Positions 25,401-34,896 of a DNA stretch of 64,000 bases are shown one piece after another (position 1 is the stretch's first letter; every line of letters begins with the position of its first letter). The stretch lies in the NCBI GenBank assembly GCA_963514095.1, contig OY741269.1, positions 22,769,415 through 22,833,414 of the forward strand. The letters run 5' to 3'. The translations under genes were made by a program, and so were the position numbers. The notes under the pieces are model-generated. The model was not told the DNA's origin and ran no database searches. It saw only the letters and a list, made by a program, of their open reading frames with translations. This DNA comes from Eutrigla gurnardus (Eukaryota; Chordata; Actinopteri; Perciformes; Triglidae).

Positions 25401-26961
25401 CTCGCTCCTCACCTTTTTTTCCATTTTTTTTTGTTGCCACCGCAGTACACCGCCTCCGCACCTCCACTGGCCAATGTCCTCCATAATTGATAAGGCGCGA
25501 GATGTGGCTTGGCATTCGCAAAGAGGGAGGCACATGAAATGATACGGCCATTCTGTTTGGTTTTTATGATAGCTCCGTGATGCATTTTTATCACCTTGGC
25601 TGTAGCTTCCAAGGTAACCTTCATCATTAACCTGGCACGCCGCAGACTCAGGTAGAAACCGATATTCGGCGGTGGTCAACAACCGAGGCCTTGGTGGTCT
25701 TACTCATCGATAGACCTTGATAGACCCATCTGGATGAGTTGTTACCTTCTGTTGCCAGACAAATGGGCGTCTTTGATGGGCTTGTTTTTGTGCGCTCTGC
25801 CAAACTAGTAAAGAGAACATCTATAAATTCCTTTAACAAAGGCACGTATACCTGTATGTGATCCATTATACAGTACATTATACCGTTTTCATTATTTTGC
25901 TATTCAGGAAAAAAAAGGCTTTGAGGATAAAATCGTGCCTTTGAATGCGATAGCGTTAATAACGGTGTTTTTCCTTTTTCCATCTCATAAACATGGTTTA
26001 CCTTTGTGACACACACACACGCACATTTCTATCGCAAAGGCGCCATGATATCACATGACATCACCACCCCTGTATTAAAAAGCAATGATGTCACCAGTCA
26101 TGAAATGGCCTCCTGGGAATTGTAAGTCGTGTCGGGGAAAGCTCCAATAAGACTGAGTTATTCCTTCTGTGAGTCCTAAGAGTTATTGAGGGGGGGGGAG
26201 CTGTCTTAAAGCAGAAGGGTTTGTTATTTCAGGAGGAACTGTGGGACTCGAGTATTAAACCGGACTGTTAAGAGCAGCATGTTTGTATCTGACACATCTT
26301 CGGTGAACTAGAGTGGAGTTTTGAAGCACCGTAAGAGGATTAACAGAAGACGTTGACAGGCTACAGTATAGCAAATCATTCTAACGTTGTGCTGTTATAT
26401 TAATGGGTTACAAAAGTCACCTGCAGTCATTTTAATAATTCATTTCATAAAATTTGTCTGTTTTTTGGGGGGGTTTTTTAAAGCGGATATCTAATTTGGA
26501 AAGAAATTTGTCGAACATGAATGAAGCTTTATAGGTTTCTTTGTCTTGTCACTAGCACGGCCACATCCTGCTCCTCCCTCCCTCCTCTCCCTCCCTCCCT
26601 CCCTCCCTCCTTCAGGCTTTTCATCTCTGAGTGGAGAGCTTATGCCTTCCTTTTTCTCTCACTCTCTCGTCTTCTGTCACCGGCCTTCCCCTGTCTGTCA
26701 GCCCTCTATCAGCCCTTTATTTCTTAATCTTCTCTCTCTCTCTCTCTCCCTCTCCTTTCCTATCCATCCGTTCCCCTGGTCCTCCTTTCTTCCACTCCCC
26801 CACCCCTCTTTCTTCTTTCTCTCCCCCTTCCTCAGCCACTATCTAATAGACCCACATGCTTTTTTTGTCATTAATTGCCTGATTACTTCCTGTGAATGGG
26901 GACACCAAATCCAGTCTGCAGCGGCTCAGCGAGCCCTCAGATTTGGAGAGTCGATCTTCGT

Positions 26962-27009
<48 letters not shown>

Positions 27010-28433
27010 GAGTTTAAGAGTCCATGTGACAAGCTGTGACCGAGTCCCAGGAAAAGGCTTTGGGTGGGCCGTGAAATCCTGCAGCGTAGGGGGGGTCGCT
27101 TGTATGTTTTCTGTCACTCCTGCGTTTCATATCAAAAAATAAATAATACAAGTCCTCTTCTGTCCCTACATCTTGCTCCCCCCCCCTGTAGGCAAACACA
27201 CACAAACCCCCCAACTTGTCTGTGAGCAGCCATGGCTTTCATTCTTCACTCAACAAAATAGCTTTTGGAGGTTGGAAGGAGCCCAAATAAATCTGTTGTC
27301 ATATCAATTATTGTTCCATTGGTGAAGTGGAAGTCATTTCACAGCAAAGCAGCTTAGAGAGGCAGCTCTCAAGTATTTCCGGATCTGAAGTTAAGACTCT
27401 GTATTTCTGGAGAGCAGCGGCGGCGGCGGCGGGGCTGAGTTTTCTCGACACATGGGAGGGGCTTAATGAGACAAAATGTTTGCTCGCTTGTTTGTGTGCC
27501 TGATTTGCAGCGCGCCTGTTTGTCCTCGAGGGGCTCATTTTGTGTCAAATAGATCCACACGTGCAGATTGTGTCCTTGACATCCCCACCGTTGTGTGAAC
27601 GTGCTGCAGGATTTTCTGTTTTTTGTAATGGTTAGCTCATTCAGAGCTACAACATGTGCAAAGCTGCCAGGTGTAGCTTTACAACAAAGCTCTGAATTTA
27701 GGATATTTCCTCGATTTCTCTCGTCTTGTTTTCAGAATGAACAGAAAGACCTTGCATTTCTTTAGCACAAATAAAGATTCACTCTATTCTATCTATATCT
27801 ATGTATCTATTACATCCTTATTAATTGACATTGGCGTTATGTGTTTTTTCTAGTGCTGGCGTGGGCAGGACCGGAGTCTTCATCACCCTCAGCATCGTCC
27901 TGGAGAGAATGCGCTACGAAGGCGTGGTCGATATCTTCCAGACAGTGAAGATGCTCCGGACACAGAGGCCCGCCATGGTCCAGACTGAGGTCAGGGGTCA
28001 CACGGACACAAACACAAAAACACACACACACAGATTCTAGTATTGTGGAACCAGTAATTGTACTCTAGCTAGTTGAAAGTAAGTTCGGAGGGCTGTAGTG
28101 CCGTAAATATGCTAATAGACCTGCAGCAGGTTTGTTAAACATGAATGATATCTCAGGAACACCTTTAGGGAATTTCTTCAAACACATTGTTTTGGCCGTA
28201 AATCAAGAATTCATATGCTTATTGTAAAAACAAATAGGATAAAATGATGTGTGATATTTTAGACAGACATGGTTATAAACTGGTAAGCGGAGGCCTGCAA
28301 CCGCAAAGCTGCAGTTCTCGTTGTCTGATGCATGTCTTCTTGTTTGTGTGTTTGTTCCCTACAGGATGAGTACCAATTCTGCTACCACGCAGCTCTGGAG
28401 TACTTAGGAAGCTTTGATCACTATGCAACGTAA
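273..28433 (+). CDS. ptprs: Receptor-type tyrosine-protein phosphatase S (PTP-sigma), 3' half, 13 exons
   Basis: Type I membrane phosphatase of the LAR (type IIa) family; it dephosphorylates phosphotyrosine and, by family knowledge, acts in axon guidance and at synapses as a receptor for proteoglycans and synaptic organisers. Only the intracellular part is in the window: juxtamembrane segment, wedge (HPPIPI, LKAND), catalytic D1 (KNRY phosphotyrosine loop, WPDHGVP loop, HCSAGVGRTG) and D2 (KNRL, WPEQGVP, VHCSAGVGRTG), ending in SFDHYAT, the family C terminus. Exons of 48, 98, 124, 176, 120, 155, 286, 179, 127, 126, 155, 136 and 69 nt join in one frame without breaks (about 598 residues). FCVRTFSLHK, the EDEYQFCY end and the wedge sequence favour PTPRS over PTPRD or PTPRF from memory. 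Teleosts carry a and b paralogues and I cannot say which this is. Ectodomain and transmembrane exons lie before base 1. Confidence 0.97.
1067..1093 (+). repeat. Poly-G run (27 G)
   Basis: An uninterrupted mononucleotide G tract in the intron. Its exact length in the assembly is unreliable, because long G homopolymers are poorly sequenced. Confidence 0.9.
3292..3500 (+). repeat. Dispersed repeat starting GATAAGATAATCCTTTATT
   Basis: The string GATAAGATAATCCTTTATTA followed by GTCCCACAGTGGGGAA is a motif I know from many teleost genomes, usually as the end of a retroelement copy. A related, more diverged start occurs at 41850. The limits are approximate and the class is not assigned. Confidence 0.6.
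4108..4205 (+). CDS. ptprs: ptprs exon: juxtamembrane / wedge start
   Basis: Acceptor GCAAGCAG and donor GTGAGT. Encodes MMSHPPIPISELAEHTELLK and then ANDNLKLSQEYE (32 codons after a split first codon). HPPIPI and LKAND are hallmarks of the type IIa RPTP segment leading into D1. The Met codons are internal and not a start. Confidence 0.95.
4401..4611 (+). mobile_element. Short MITE-like element (CCATAAAGTT-type ends), copy 1
   Basis: The left end reads AGCCATAAAGTTTGAAT and the reverse complement of the right end reads GCCCATAAAGTCGGAAT, so the ends are imperfect terminal inverted repeats around about 210 bp. A second copy lies at 20761-21131 and a right-end fragment near 44732-44770. A TA beside the end would fit a Tc1/mariner-type non-autonomous element, but this is inference. 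Confidence 0.6.
4827..5026. other. Assembly gap (200 N)
   Basis: Exactly 200 N, probably a default gap size and not a measured length. Confidence 0.97.
5624..5747 (+). CDS. ptprs: ptprs exon: D1 start with KNRY loop
   Basis: Acceptor CCCTGTCAG, donor GTAAGG; 41 codons plus one base. Encodes [20 protein letters not shown] then KNRYANVIAYDHSRVILAPIE. The KNRY tyrosine stacks on the substrate phosphotyrosine and is retained, as expected of the active D1. Confidence 0.96.
6099..6184 (+). repeat. (TG)n microsatellite
   Basis: About 43 TG units with one TTTG interruption. Confidence 0.95.
7767..8229 (+). mobile_element. MITE, TACGACG family, copy 1 (complete)
   Basis: A 463-bp non-coding element. 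Its first 26 bases (TACGACGGCGTATTAGGGCC...) match the reverse complement of its last 26 (TACGACGCCGTATTAAGGCT...) at 22 positions. It is flanked on both sides by AAAAAAC (7760-7766 and 8230-8236), a perfect 7-bp candidate target duplication, though low in complexity. The interior has no ORF. Related copies are at 15172, 48171 and 53735. The transposase superfamily is unknown to me. Confidence 0.85.
9410..9585 (+). CDS. ptprs: ptprs exon: D1 core ([13 protein letters not shown])
   Basis: Acceptor CATGTAG, donor GTAAGT; starts in phase with the previous exon (split Gly). Encodes [40 protein letters not shown] and TRLEEKSR, the conserved PTP motifs 2-4 of D1. Confidence 0.97.
9586..11563 (+). 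other. ptprs: ptprs intron, no clear element
   Basis: No exon seen. An A/T-rich stretch at about 10576-10640 resembles one at 33419-33490 and may be an old repeat. A poly-T tract lies near 11120-11140. Confidence 0.6.
11564..11683 (+). CDS. ptprs: ptprs exon: D1 middle (IKCDQYWP)
   Basis: Acceptor TACTTCCAG, donor GTAGGG; 40 complete codons. Encodes IKCDQYWPSRGTETYG, then VTLLDTIELATFCVRTFSLH K. FCVRTFSLHK resembles PTPRS more than PTPRD (YCVRTFALYK) or PTPRF (YTVRTFALHK), going by remembered sequences. The donor is followed at once by a long (CT)n tract. Confidence 0.96.
11684..14130 (+). other. ptprs: ptprs intron with microsatellites
   Basis: Contains the (CT)n at 11690-11743, (CA)n at 12018-12061 and otherwise unassigned A/T-rich sequence. 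No exon seen. Confidence 0.65.
11690..11743 (+). repeat. (CT)n microsatellite directly after a ptprs 5' splice site
   Basis: About 27 CT units starting six bases after the exon-intron junction at 11683/11684. Confidence 0.95.
14131..14285 (+). CDS. ptprs: ptprs exon: D1 WPD loop and catalytic cysteine
   Basis: Acceptor CTTTTTCCAG, donor GTCAGT; 51 codons plus AG of a split Ser. Encodes [20 protein letters not shown], then GVPEYPTPFLAFLRRVKTCN and PPDAGPIIAHCS. The general-acid Asp of WPD is at 14185-14187 and the nucleophilic Cys at 14281-14283. The residue two before Cys is Ala (GCC, 14275-14277), where the family normally has Val. Confidence 0.97.
14476..14532 (+). repeat. (TG)n microsatellite
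   Basis: About 25 TG units, ending in TGTATGTGTAG. Confidence 0.93.
15172..15570 (+). mobile_element. MITE, TACGACG family, copy 2 (3' truncated)
   Basis: Starts TATGACAGCGTATTAGCGCC and follows copy 1 closely through its interior (GATGCTAACAACCG, GGTCCTTAGGGTGATGGCTG, GTCATAGCAACGGCAAAC). The right terminal inverted repeat is missing. The right limit is approximate; it ends less than 100 bases before the next ptprs exon. Confidence 0.8.
15640..15925 (+). CDS. ptprs: ptprs exon: D1 P-loop arginine to D1-D2 linker
   Basis: Acceptor TTCCCGTAG, donor GTACAG; one base completes the Ser codon, then 95 codons. Encodes [20 protein letters not shown], the motif RSQRNYMVQTEDQY with the Q-loop glutamines, and the linker to MELEFK. 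P-loop Arg is intact. G+C is much higher than in the flanking introns. Confidence 0.97.
15952..16359 (+). mobile_element. MITE-like element with AAAGGGATACTTCAC ends
   Basis: The left end AAAGGGATACTTCAC (15952-15966) matches the reverse complement of the right end (16345-16359) at 14 of 15 positions; the interior includes CATGCTAACAGGCGCTAGTG and GCGGAAGGTCTTC. I recognise it as a repeat common in teleost genomes. It starts only 26 bases after the preceding exon. No clear target duplication. Confidence 0.75.
17735..18100 (+). repeat. GA-rich satellite with a duplicated unique core
   Basis: Long (GA)n-type tracts alternate with a core of about 70 bases that occurs twice (about 17785-17852 and 17929-18004). 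Both cores contain CAGAGTTAAACTGCCACTGG and TGGGATGTTCACAGGAGAGA, offset by about 150 bases. It looks like a local tandem duplication inside a microsatellite. Confidence 0.85.
18225..18540 (+). repeat. Dispersed A/T-rich repeat
   Basis: An (AAT)n run followed by TTTAAAAACAGCAGTTTACA and later AAAGCAAGTCTATAAAAGTG and TGTTTTAAGAAAGTGATTTA. These are motifs of a repeat widespread in fish. The limits and class are uncertain. Confidence 0.45.
19855..20033 (+). CDS. ptprs: ptprs exon: D2 start (KNRL loop)
   Basis: Acceptor CCCCCTCCAG, donor GTAGGA; 59 codons plus AG of a split Arg. Encodes RLANSKAHTSRFISANLPCN, KFKNRLVNIMPYETTRVCLQ and GSDYINSSFIDGYR. KNRL replaces the KNRY of D1; in LAR-family D2 domains this change is normal and helps explain their very low activity. 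Confidence 0.96.
20034..20290 (+). other. ptprs: ptprs intron (257 bases)
   Basis: Short intron with poly-T tracts, ending CTGTATGCAG. Nothing else seen. Confidence 0.9.
20291..20417 (+). CDS. ptprs: ptprs exon: D2 ([20 protein letters not shown])
   Basis: Acceptor TATGCAG, donor GTAGGA; one base plus 42 codons. Encodes [20 protein letters not shown] and RMLWENNSTIVVMLTKLREM GR, nearly invariant across vertebrate LAR-family D2 domains. Confidence 0.96.
20533..20658 (+). CDS. ptprs: ptprs exon: D2 ([16 protein letters not shown])
   Basis: Acceptor TCAAACAG, donor GTAAGA; 42 codons. Encodes [40 protein letters not shown] and AR. The intron before it is only 115 bases, the shortest in this gene segment. 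Confidence 0.96.
20761..21131 (+). mobile_element. MITE (CCATAAAGTT-type ends), copy 2, split by another insertion
   Basis: The left part TACACTGTTGACCATAAAGT...TTGTTTTCAA and the right part TTTCAGACGCAATCCTCTGT...GCAAATTATTCCAACTTCATG together match the copy at 4401-4611. They are separated by about 190 bases of an unrelated repeat (20799-20986). The nesting shows the MITE is older. Confidence 0.65.
20799..20986 (+). mobile_element. SINE-like dispersed repeat inside the MITE
   Basis: AAGGCAATTTTATTTGCGTA followed by GCACCTTTCAACAACAAGGC and ACGTGCTTTACATAAAACAT is a motif very common in teleost genomes. It interrupts the MITE at 20761-21131. The class is not assigned from sequence alone. 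Confidence 0.6.
23158..23400 (+). repeat. Dispersed fish repeat (ACCAGCAGGAGGCGACTCCT)
   Basis: ACCAGCAGGAGGCGACTCCT, TATAGAAGTCTATG, CCAAGATGGCGACGG and CTTTTATACAGTCTGTGATG occur in the order I know from a high-copy teleost repeat. Degenerate and non-coding. Confidence 0.6.
24940..25094 (+). CDS. ptprs: ptprs exon: D2 WPE loop and D2 cysteine
   Basis: Acceptor TTTTTGCAG, donor GTAACG; 51 codons plus AG of a split Ser. It has the same length and phases as the D1 exon at 14131, as expected from the ancient domain duplication. Encodes [40 protein letters not shown] and ISVHCS. WPE in place of WPD is normal for D2. D2 Cys is at 25090-25092. Confidence 0.97.
25095..27853 (+). other. ptprs: ptprs intron with pyrimidine tracts and (GA)n
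   Basis: No exon seen. A C/T-rich stretch at 26565-26830 and (GA)n at 26968-27006 create long open frames without coding character. A short (CGG)n lies near 27419-27431. Confidence 0.65.
26968..27006 (+). repeat. (GA)n microsatellite
   Basis: About 19 GA units. Confidence 0.93.
27854..27989 (+). CDS. ptprs: ptprs exon: D2 P-loop and Q-loop
   Basis: Acceptor TTTTTTCTAG, donor GTCAGG; one base plus 45 codons. Encodes AGVGRTGVFITLSIVLERMR, YEGVVDIFQTVKMLRTQRPA and MVQTE. The signature is complete in D2. Confidence 0.97.
27990..28364 (+). other. ptprs: Last ptprs intron (375 bases)
   Basis: Begins with a short (CA)-rich stretch and ends TTCCCTACAG. Nothing else seen. Confidence 0.9.
28365..28433 (+). 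CDS. ptprs: ptprs terminal coding exon
   Basis: Acceptor CCCTACAG, 22 codons and TAA at 28431-28433. Encodes DEYQFCYHAALEYLGSFDHY AT, the invariant LAR-family C terminus. DEYQFCY fits PTPRS better than the DQYQFSY of PTPRD. Confidence 0.97.
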   Translation, partial: DEYQFCYHAALEYLGSFDHYAT

Positions 28434-31378
28434 AAAGCCATCTCTTCCCCCCAGAATCCTGTCGTGCCCCCCCCCCCCCATCCCCCATCCCCTCCCCTCA
28501 ACAGTTTCCTGAGCCATAGAAACTTTTTAAATTTGAAAACGACGACAGCAGACAATGATAATGCCATCCCTAATTCAGACACACCAAAACAGGATCTATT
28601 GTAGAATTTTTTTTTTTTTTTTTAAGAAGACGGCGCCCAACCAACCAGTTGAGATCAATTCCAATTCGACTTAATAGACCCTTTGGTGAGGAAGTGAGGA
28701 AGACATTGCCCCCAACCATGAAGAAAAGAAGAAAAAAAAAACCTCACCAGGAGAGGAAAACAAGACGCCGTGGCTCGAGCTGTGAGGCGGGAAATCGATC
28801 AAAGTGTCAAGACTGCTTACCTTACCTCAAGTGTTTCAATGTGGAGGACGTAAACATTCATGGACATTTTCTTCTTCAAAAATATCAAGCAACTAGTGAA
28901 CGAAGCAAAAATCAGATGAAGAGAGGGCAGACGGATGTAGCCAAGACTGCGGTGACTTTCTTGTTTTTTTTTTATATCCCCGGGTGTACACAAGGGGGTT
29001 CAAGTATTTCTATCAACACATTTTTTTGTGAGCGATGATCAGAGAAATGACCAAAATTGTGGTTTGCCTGCGTGGACACAAAAATTTTACCCCCCAAAAC
29101 TCTGGTAAGACAAAAAAAATGATTAAAAATCCAAACTAGCACGAGAACACTACCATCCAGCATCAAATAAACCTTGAGTTTTTTGCTTTTACACTGTCCC
29201 ACTAATGATATGCGTAATTGTGTGAGGAAAAAAACACTCAACTCAACTCAACTGTTGAAGTTATACAGCAGTTCTCCAGCAGTATGAGCTTGGAGAAATG
29301 CAACTTTTGGTGGTTGTCGGGGAAGAAAGCAACAACACATATCTTAACGTTCAGTTTGGTGAATTGTGAACTTGTGTAAAATCAGTATCCTGAAGCAGGT
29401 AAAACCACGGCCATGTTGAAGAGCACCACAGTATATAAAGACGAGGAGACATCGAGGGGAGGGCGGGGACTTCGCCCATTGCCATGGAGATAACAGCTGG
29501 GTCCTCTCGTGGATGGATGGTCAAACATGGGAGAAAATGGCAACCGCGTTCCCATGATTTTTTTTCTACAATCACTCCTCTCTTTGGAACCCAGTGCATT
29601 GTGGGGGCTTCGGAGGGTTAACCATCCACCAGAGATGAGAAGCTTTTGGAACAAACAGAAACAAAAACAAACAAGGATCGCCACGGCTTTCTTTGTGTAC
29701 AGTGACCAACGCTCATCATCATCGTTTCAAACTTCTTCTTTTTTTGTCTTATGAGGATTTTAATTTTTTTCTGTCAAAACCAAACATGCTGCTTATCTCG
29801 TGTATGCTGTAAGTGTGACTCTTGTCGGAGACAGGAACCTGACGAACAAAAAGATGCCAGCTCTGTCTGCTAACCGACTGAAAGCGCATCCACGTGACAT
29901 CATCGTCCACCTGGTCTTTTCCCACCGCTCCTTTTTTTTTTTTTTTCTTTCTTCAGCCTCCTATAATCATCTATTTCATTGTATAAGACACTCAAGAGTG
30001 GCAGAGGCCTGTTGAAATGACAAAGCTGTACGTTCGCGTGGTTGAAAATTGGCCTTTAGTTCCACCGTGTGTGTGTTTGGTAACAAGGTGGATAAACAAG
30101 GTAGTCGCTTTGGTTCTTTGTCCTCCGTTTTTATAGATGATTATCTCTGTCGGACCCGGGCAGCCATGTTGGATCTCAACGCCATGATGGGAAAGTGAAT
30201 TTTTTTTCAGTACAAGTTACTTGCACATCCCTAAGGAGATAAAAAAAAAAAAAAAAAAGAAACTTGAAACAAATAAACCCCCCCAAAACAACTGAAGTTG
30301 GATTTGACGCACTAGTGTATATGTGTCTGATGAAGAAAAAAAAATCAAGGTTTTGAAACACCACGTTTTCATTTGGAGATCTTTGGTACAGACGGATTCT
30401 GGAGGTTTCTGAAGGGTGTGTGCACAAAAACCGGAGTGATGGACAGAACTGTGTGTAATCTTTTCTTATTTCCAAAAAAGCCTTATTGTTATTGTAACAT
30501 TATGAAAAACATTACTGTTGTATTATGACGACTTATTTTACATTACATAGTTGACTTTTTATTTTGTTTTTTGGGTTTAGTTTTTTAACAGAGATGTTGT
30601 ATCACACATTTTTTTAAATTAGCAGGAGAAGAAAAAATGCTTATTTGTTCATATTATGTTGAAAGACATTCTATTTTTTCACTGTAGAAATGTTAAGTAT
30701 AACATGTCTGTGTGTTTGTGTGCATATATGTATGTTTATATATATATTGCACACTCACACATGCATATATATTTAAATGCAGAATATAAAGATATATCCA
30801 AACACTTAGTATTAATTACATATTTCTCCTCATCATGTTTTTTTTATACCAGCCAGTGCTCATGTTTGAAAATATGACTTTTTATTGATTTAGTTTCGCG
30901 TGTTTGTTTTTTGTAATCTTAGAAACGTTTCTTGAGAAAACGGCGGAGGTGATGTGAGTGCTTTGCCTGAATCCTCTGCCTCCACTCACCGATGTTAAAC
31001 TTCTACCCCCGGGTAGAGCCAGTGCCGCTGAGGAGATGCCATTTTAAACCTTTGTTAAGATTCTTTATTATCATTTACTTTAGGCATTAGTGTTCTTCTT
31101 TTTTTTTTGAGCAACTGTTAAATGATGAACTGGTCTACAAAATATCTAATCAATCAAAAATGTCATAATTGAACTTTTTTTTTTGTTTTTGTTAGCTATA
31201 TCAGCCCAACTTTAACGTACTGTACCTTGTATGATCATGTACAGACTATGACCCTCACCGTTTTTAAAGAAAATTCTCTTAAGTTCTTTCTCTTTTTTTT
31301 TTAAACTTTTATTATTTTCCGACATAATGTGGTCTTTCATTTTGTTAGATATCCACTATGATCTAGAATATACCTGTA

Positions 31379-31384
31379 AATAAA
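31379..31384 (+). promoter_or_regulatory. ptprs: Candidate proximal poly(A) signal of ptprs
   Basis: AATAAA in TACCTGTAAATAAACAAATA, about 2.9 kb after the stop codon. Confidence 0.45.
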
Positions 31385-32784
31385 CAAATATATAGATTAT
31401 ATGTATTTGTATCATTTGACCCTCAAAAATCTCAGAATCTCAAAGATGGGAGGTTCTGCTCGATATACGACTTCCCGGTGTTTGTAAAAGCCTGTTTTCT
31501 CAAATGTTCTTTCTCCAGCCGTGCTCCCTGGTCTTTAATTACCTCTCGCTTTTTTTTCTTTTTTTTTCTGCCTTTAATTTCCCCTGCTAGCAGTTAAACT
31601 GGGAAACAAGCCAGCTTGTGTTCTCACACCTATAGCCTCAATGAGGGCATGCAATCAGAATCAGATATCTGCTGGTACCATTTAGCCGAGGATGGGGAGT
31701 TAGTCCACTCGCTAACCATTAGATATTGCTGATCAACTATCAATTCAAGGTCCTGTTACATCCTCATTCTGGATGTAGACATGACCTTTTTCCTGCCCTG
31801 GCATTAGGGGGAGGGGGGTTATACTAGAGATAAGATGGACTTTTTCTCTTTCACACCATGGAAATATAGCAATTTGTGGGGTTTTCTGTTTAAATAATTA
31901 GTCTCAACTTTGAACAAAAAAGGGATTACAAAAGGTGTAGATTCTTAATTGTATCCACCAATATAACCCAAAGGTGATATCCATTCCTTTTCATGTCCCT
32001 TGAAGCCCCAGAGAGTCCCCAGCTGTTAAACTGCCTAAAATGCCAAGGTGTTCATAAATATGTAATTGTCTGATGGACAAACGCAGCTTTGCTAAAGGCG
32101 ATACATACGTTCAGTTGCAACATGTTGATTTCTTTTCTCCCTAGAGCATTTTTTAAGCATTGTATAGAAACTATGTTTTTGTTGTTTTTTTTGTTCAGCC
32201 ATGTTTCATTTGTGGGATGCAGAAAGAAAATCAGGACTCAATGAAACGAAACAGTGCGATGCAACCAAGGGAAGACCAAGACAACCAAAAACTTGCTGCG
32301 TATTCACATTTCCAGCATGTCGTTTCTGAACAGCGGGAGGGGGCTTGAGATGTTTCACAATGAACTGAAGTCTTCTGGAACTCAAAAAAGCCCCCAAAAG
32401 CCAAAACCCAAACTCGTAGAAGTCTTTGGAAGCTCGTGCAATGTGTTACTCTTTTGACTTCATGTAAAGATGCTAGACTTTTGAAAAAAAAAACGGACGC
32501 CAAATCTACTGGAATATGTTGCAGCATATTTGTGGTTTGGTGGTTCTGGGGATGGGGGAGGGGGAGGGGGGACTAACAAAAAAAACAACACTAACAAAAA
32601 AAATGACATCAAAAAGAATAGAGCATATACAGTACATACGGACAAAATTAAAAAGAATCCAAACTCAGCAAAATAGTTTTTTTCCTTTGTATGAGGGCCA
32701 AGTGCGACCACTTTCAAACGTTCACTTCTAACTGAAACAATAATTGGTTTAAAGCCACTGTGTATGTAGATATGTTGACTTTGT

Positions 32785-32790
32785 ATTAAA
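32785..32790 (+). promoter_or_regulatory. ptprs: Candidate distal poly(A) signal of ptprs
   Basis: ATTAAA followed by GAAATGTTGTCTGAAAAACA and a T-rich, GT-containing stretch, the usual arrangement around a cleavage site. Confidence 0.5.
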
Positions 32791-32810
32791 GAAATGTTGT
32801 CTGAAAAACA

Positions 32811-34530
32811 TTTTGCTTGTCATTTTTTGTTTGGCTGGTTATGTAATGGTGTGATTCTTCTAGTGTGTGTGAAATATTCAATATTCAATTGCCCCATTCA
32901 TGACACTGGAACCTGCTTTGAAAATTCGGTGCGACAAGCGTTGAAGCACACAGATGGTGCACTTCTTTTGTTGATAGACGGCTTGATTAGTTTCCTCATA
33001 TTTGTCCAAGCCGCCTCTTCACAAACACATCCCGATGGGTCCTTAAGCCCCTCTTCAAGCTTGATAAATGTCACCCAGACAGGCTGATATTGGTGCAGCG
33101 GCAAACCTTCACCTGGTGATATTTGTTCTCTCATTTGTTTTTTAAGATATTTATAACCTCGATGTCAAATGTTTGTACCAAACTTTATTGTATCTAAGCT
33201 TTAGATTACATCCCACAAATGTCAGTTGTATCAGTTGTCACATGCAGGTACCTCTTTCTCGAGGTAACTTTAAACATTCTTTACGTTATGGCATGTTTTG
33301 TATTTTTTTGTTTTTTTTTGTTTTAGTTATTAAACAATTGTGTAATTTCTTGTAGGCTCCAACATGGGGTCTCTGAAATGACATGATCCCAAAAAGTTTT
33401 TTCTTCCAAAAATGTATGTATGTTCAAAAATACACATTGACATGAATACAACCTATAATAAGCAAATATAAATCCTTCTATTTGTTTAATGTAATGTGGT
33501 GAAATTGTGAAATGCCAATATAGAATTAACATATGTTCTATAAATCAATCTTTATCATTATAAAGTACTTTCATGGCACTTTAGGCGACACTACACATTA
33601 TTACTGGCCCGGTTTAATAAGCAACACGATTTTATATGATATGTAATAGGGGGTCCCTCCACCAGCCATGTGTCAAGCTGCTGCCAATGTGCCAACCAGC
33701 TCATCGTCACCTGAAACCTGCAATCCGTGACAACAATACCGCTGAGTCGCGAGAGCACTGTCATTTATTAAAGGCTAATATACACAGAGTGACACCCTGT
33801 TTCAAGGATGATGCTTCTAATTGTCTGCTCAGGAAAAAAAAAGCTGTTTCAGTCTGTTCTTCTCTAATAGAAGGCGAGCCAACAGACCAAGTGCGAGGGC
33901 AGGCGAAGAAGTGAATTAGGGCGGCGATTATGCAGTGATTCAGACAGCAGCTCATTAGGACCCAGCTAAGCAAGCAATCAACGAATCAATGTGACAGTGG
34001 ACCCAAAAGCCACAGAAATGTGTAATAAATGGCAAAGCGATAAATTGGATTATCCACAGCCCCGTGGCCAAGCGCTTTCTGTTGCAAATGACAAATCAAT
34101 CCAATCGTGCCATGACAAAAAAAAAAAGAGGCCAAAAGAACCAGGAACAAGCCTTTGAGCTGCAAGCGGCCGTGGAGGTTATCTGTCTGAGATGTGCCTT
34201 GTTAAGGCTGTGGTTCTCCAGAGGTCATTCCTGTATGATATTCAGGGCTTTAAAATATTCATGCCGGACCATTAGGTGTTTATGACTGCCTCTTATAATA
34301 GGAGATTTACCTACATTTGAACTCCAGCCAGAACAGTAAAGGTGTCAGAGGGGGTACCATGCCACATGACTACTGATTCACAGAGGAGAACGCAGCTCCG
34401 CGATGAGGTCTCGATGATGTAAATTAGCAGCGAAGGAGCGATTATAAATAAATAAAATGCAGAGACAGCAGGATCACTTCCCACCGCAGGGTACTCCGAT
34501 TACTAAGGGATCCAGATGAGGAGCACGGGG
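32811..34530. other. Intergenic sequence, nothing recognised
   Basis: A/T-rich sequence with only short open frames and no homology that I recognise. Confidence 0.5.

Positions 34531-34896
<366 letters not shown>

Larger units (their letters stand above)
28434..32810 (+). other. ptprs: ptprs 3' untranslated region (extent inferred)
   Basis: T- and A-rich non-coding sequence without acceptor-exon structure. Candidate poly(A) signals are AATAAA at 31379-31384 and ATTAAA at 32785-32790. The second is followed by a T/GT-rich stretch, which suits a distal cleavage site near 32810. Transcript evidence is needed to choose. Confidence 0.55.

Noticed and set aside
26546..27142. Plus-strand open frame of 198 codons
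   Set aside because: It runs through C/T-rich and (GA)n sequence between two ptprs exons; composition alone keeps it open.
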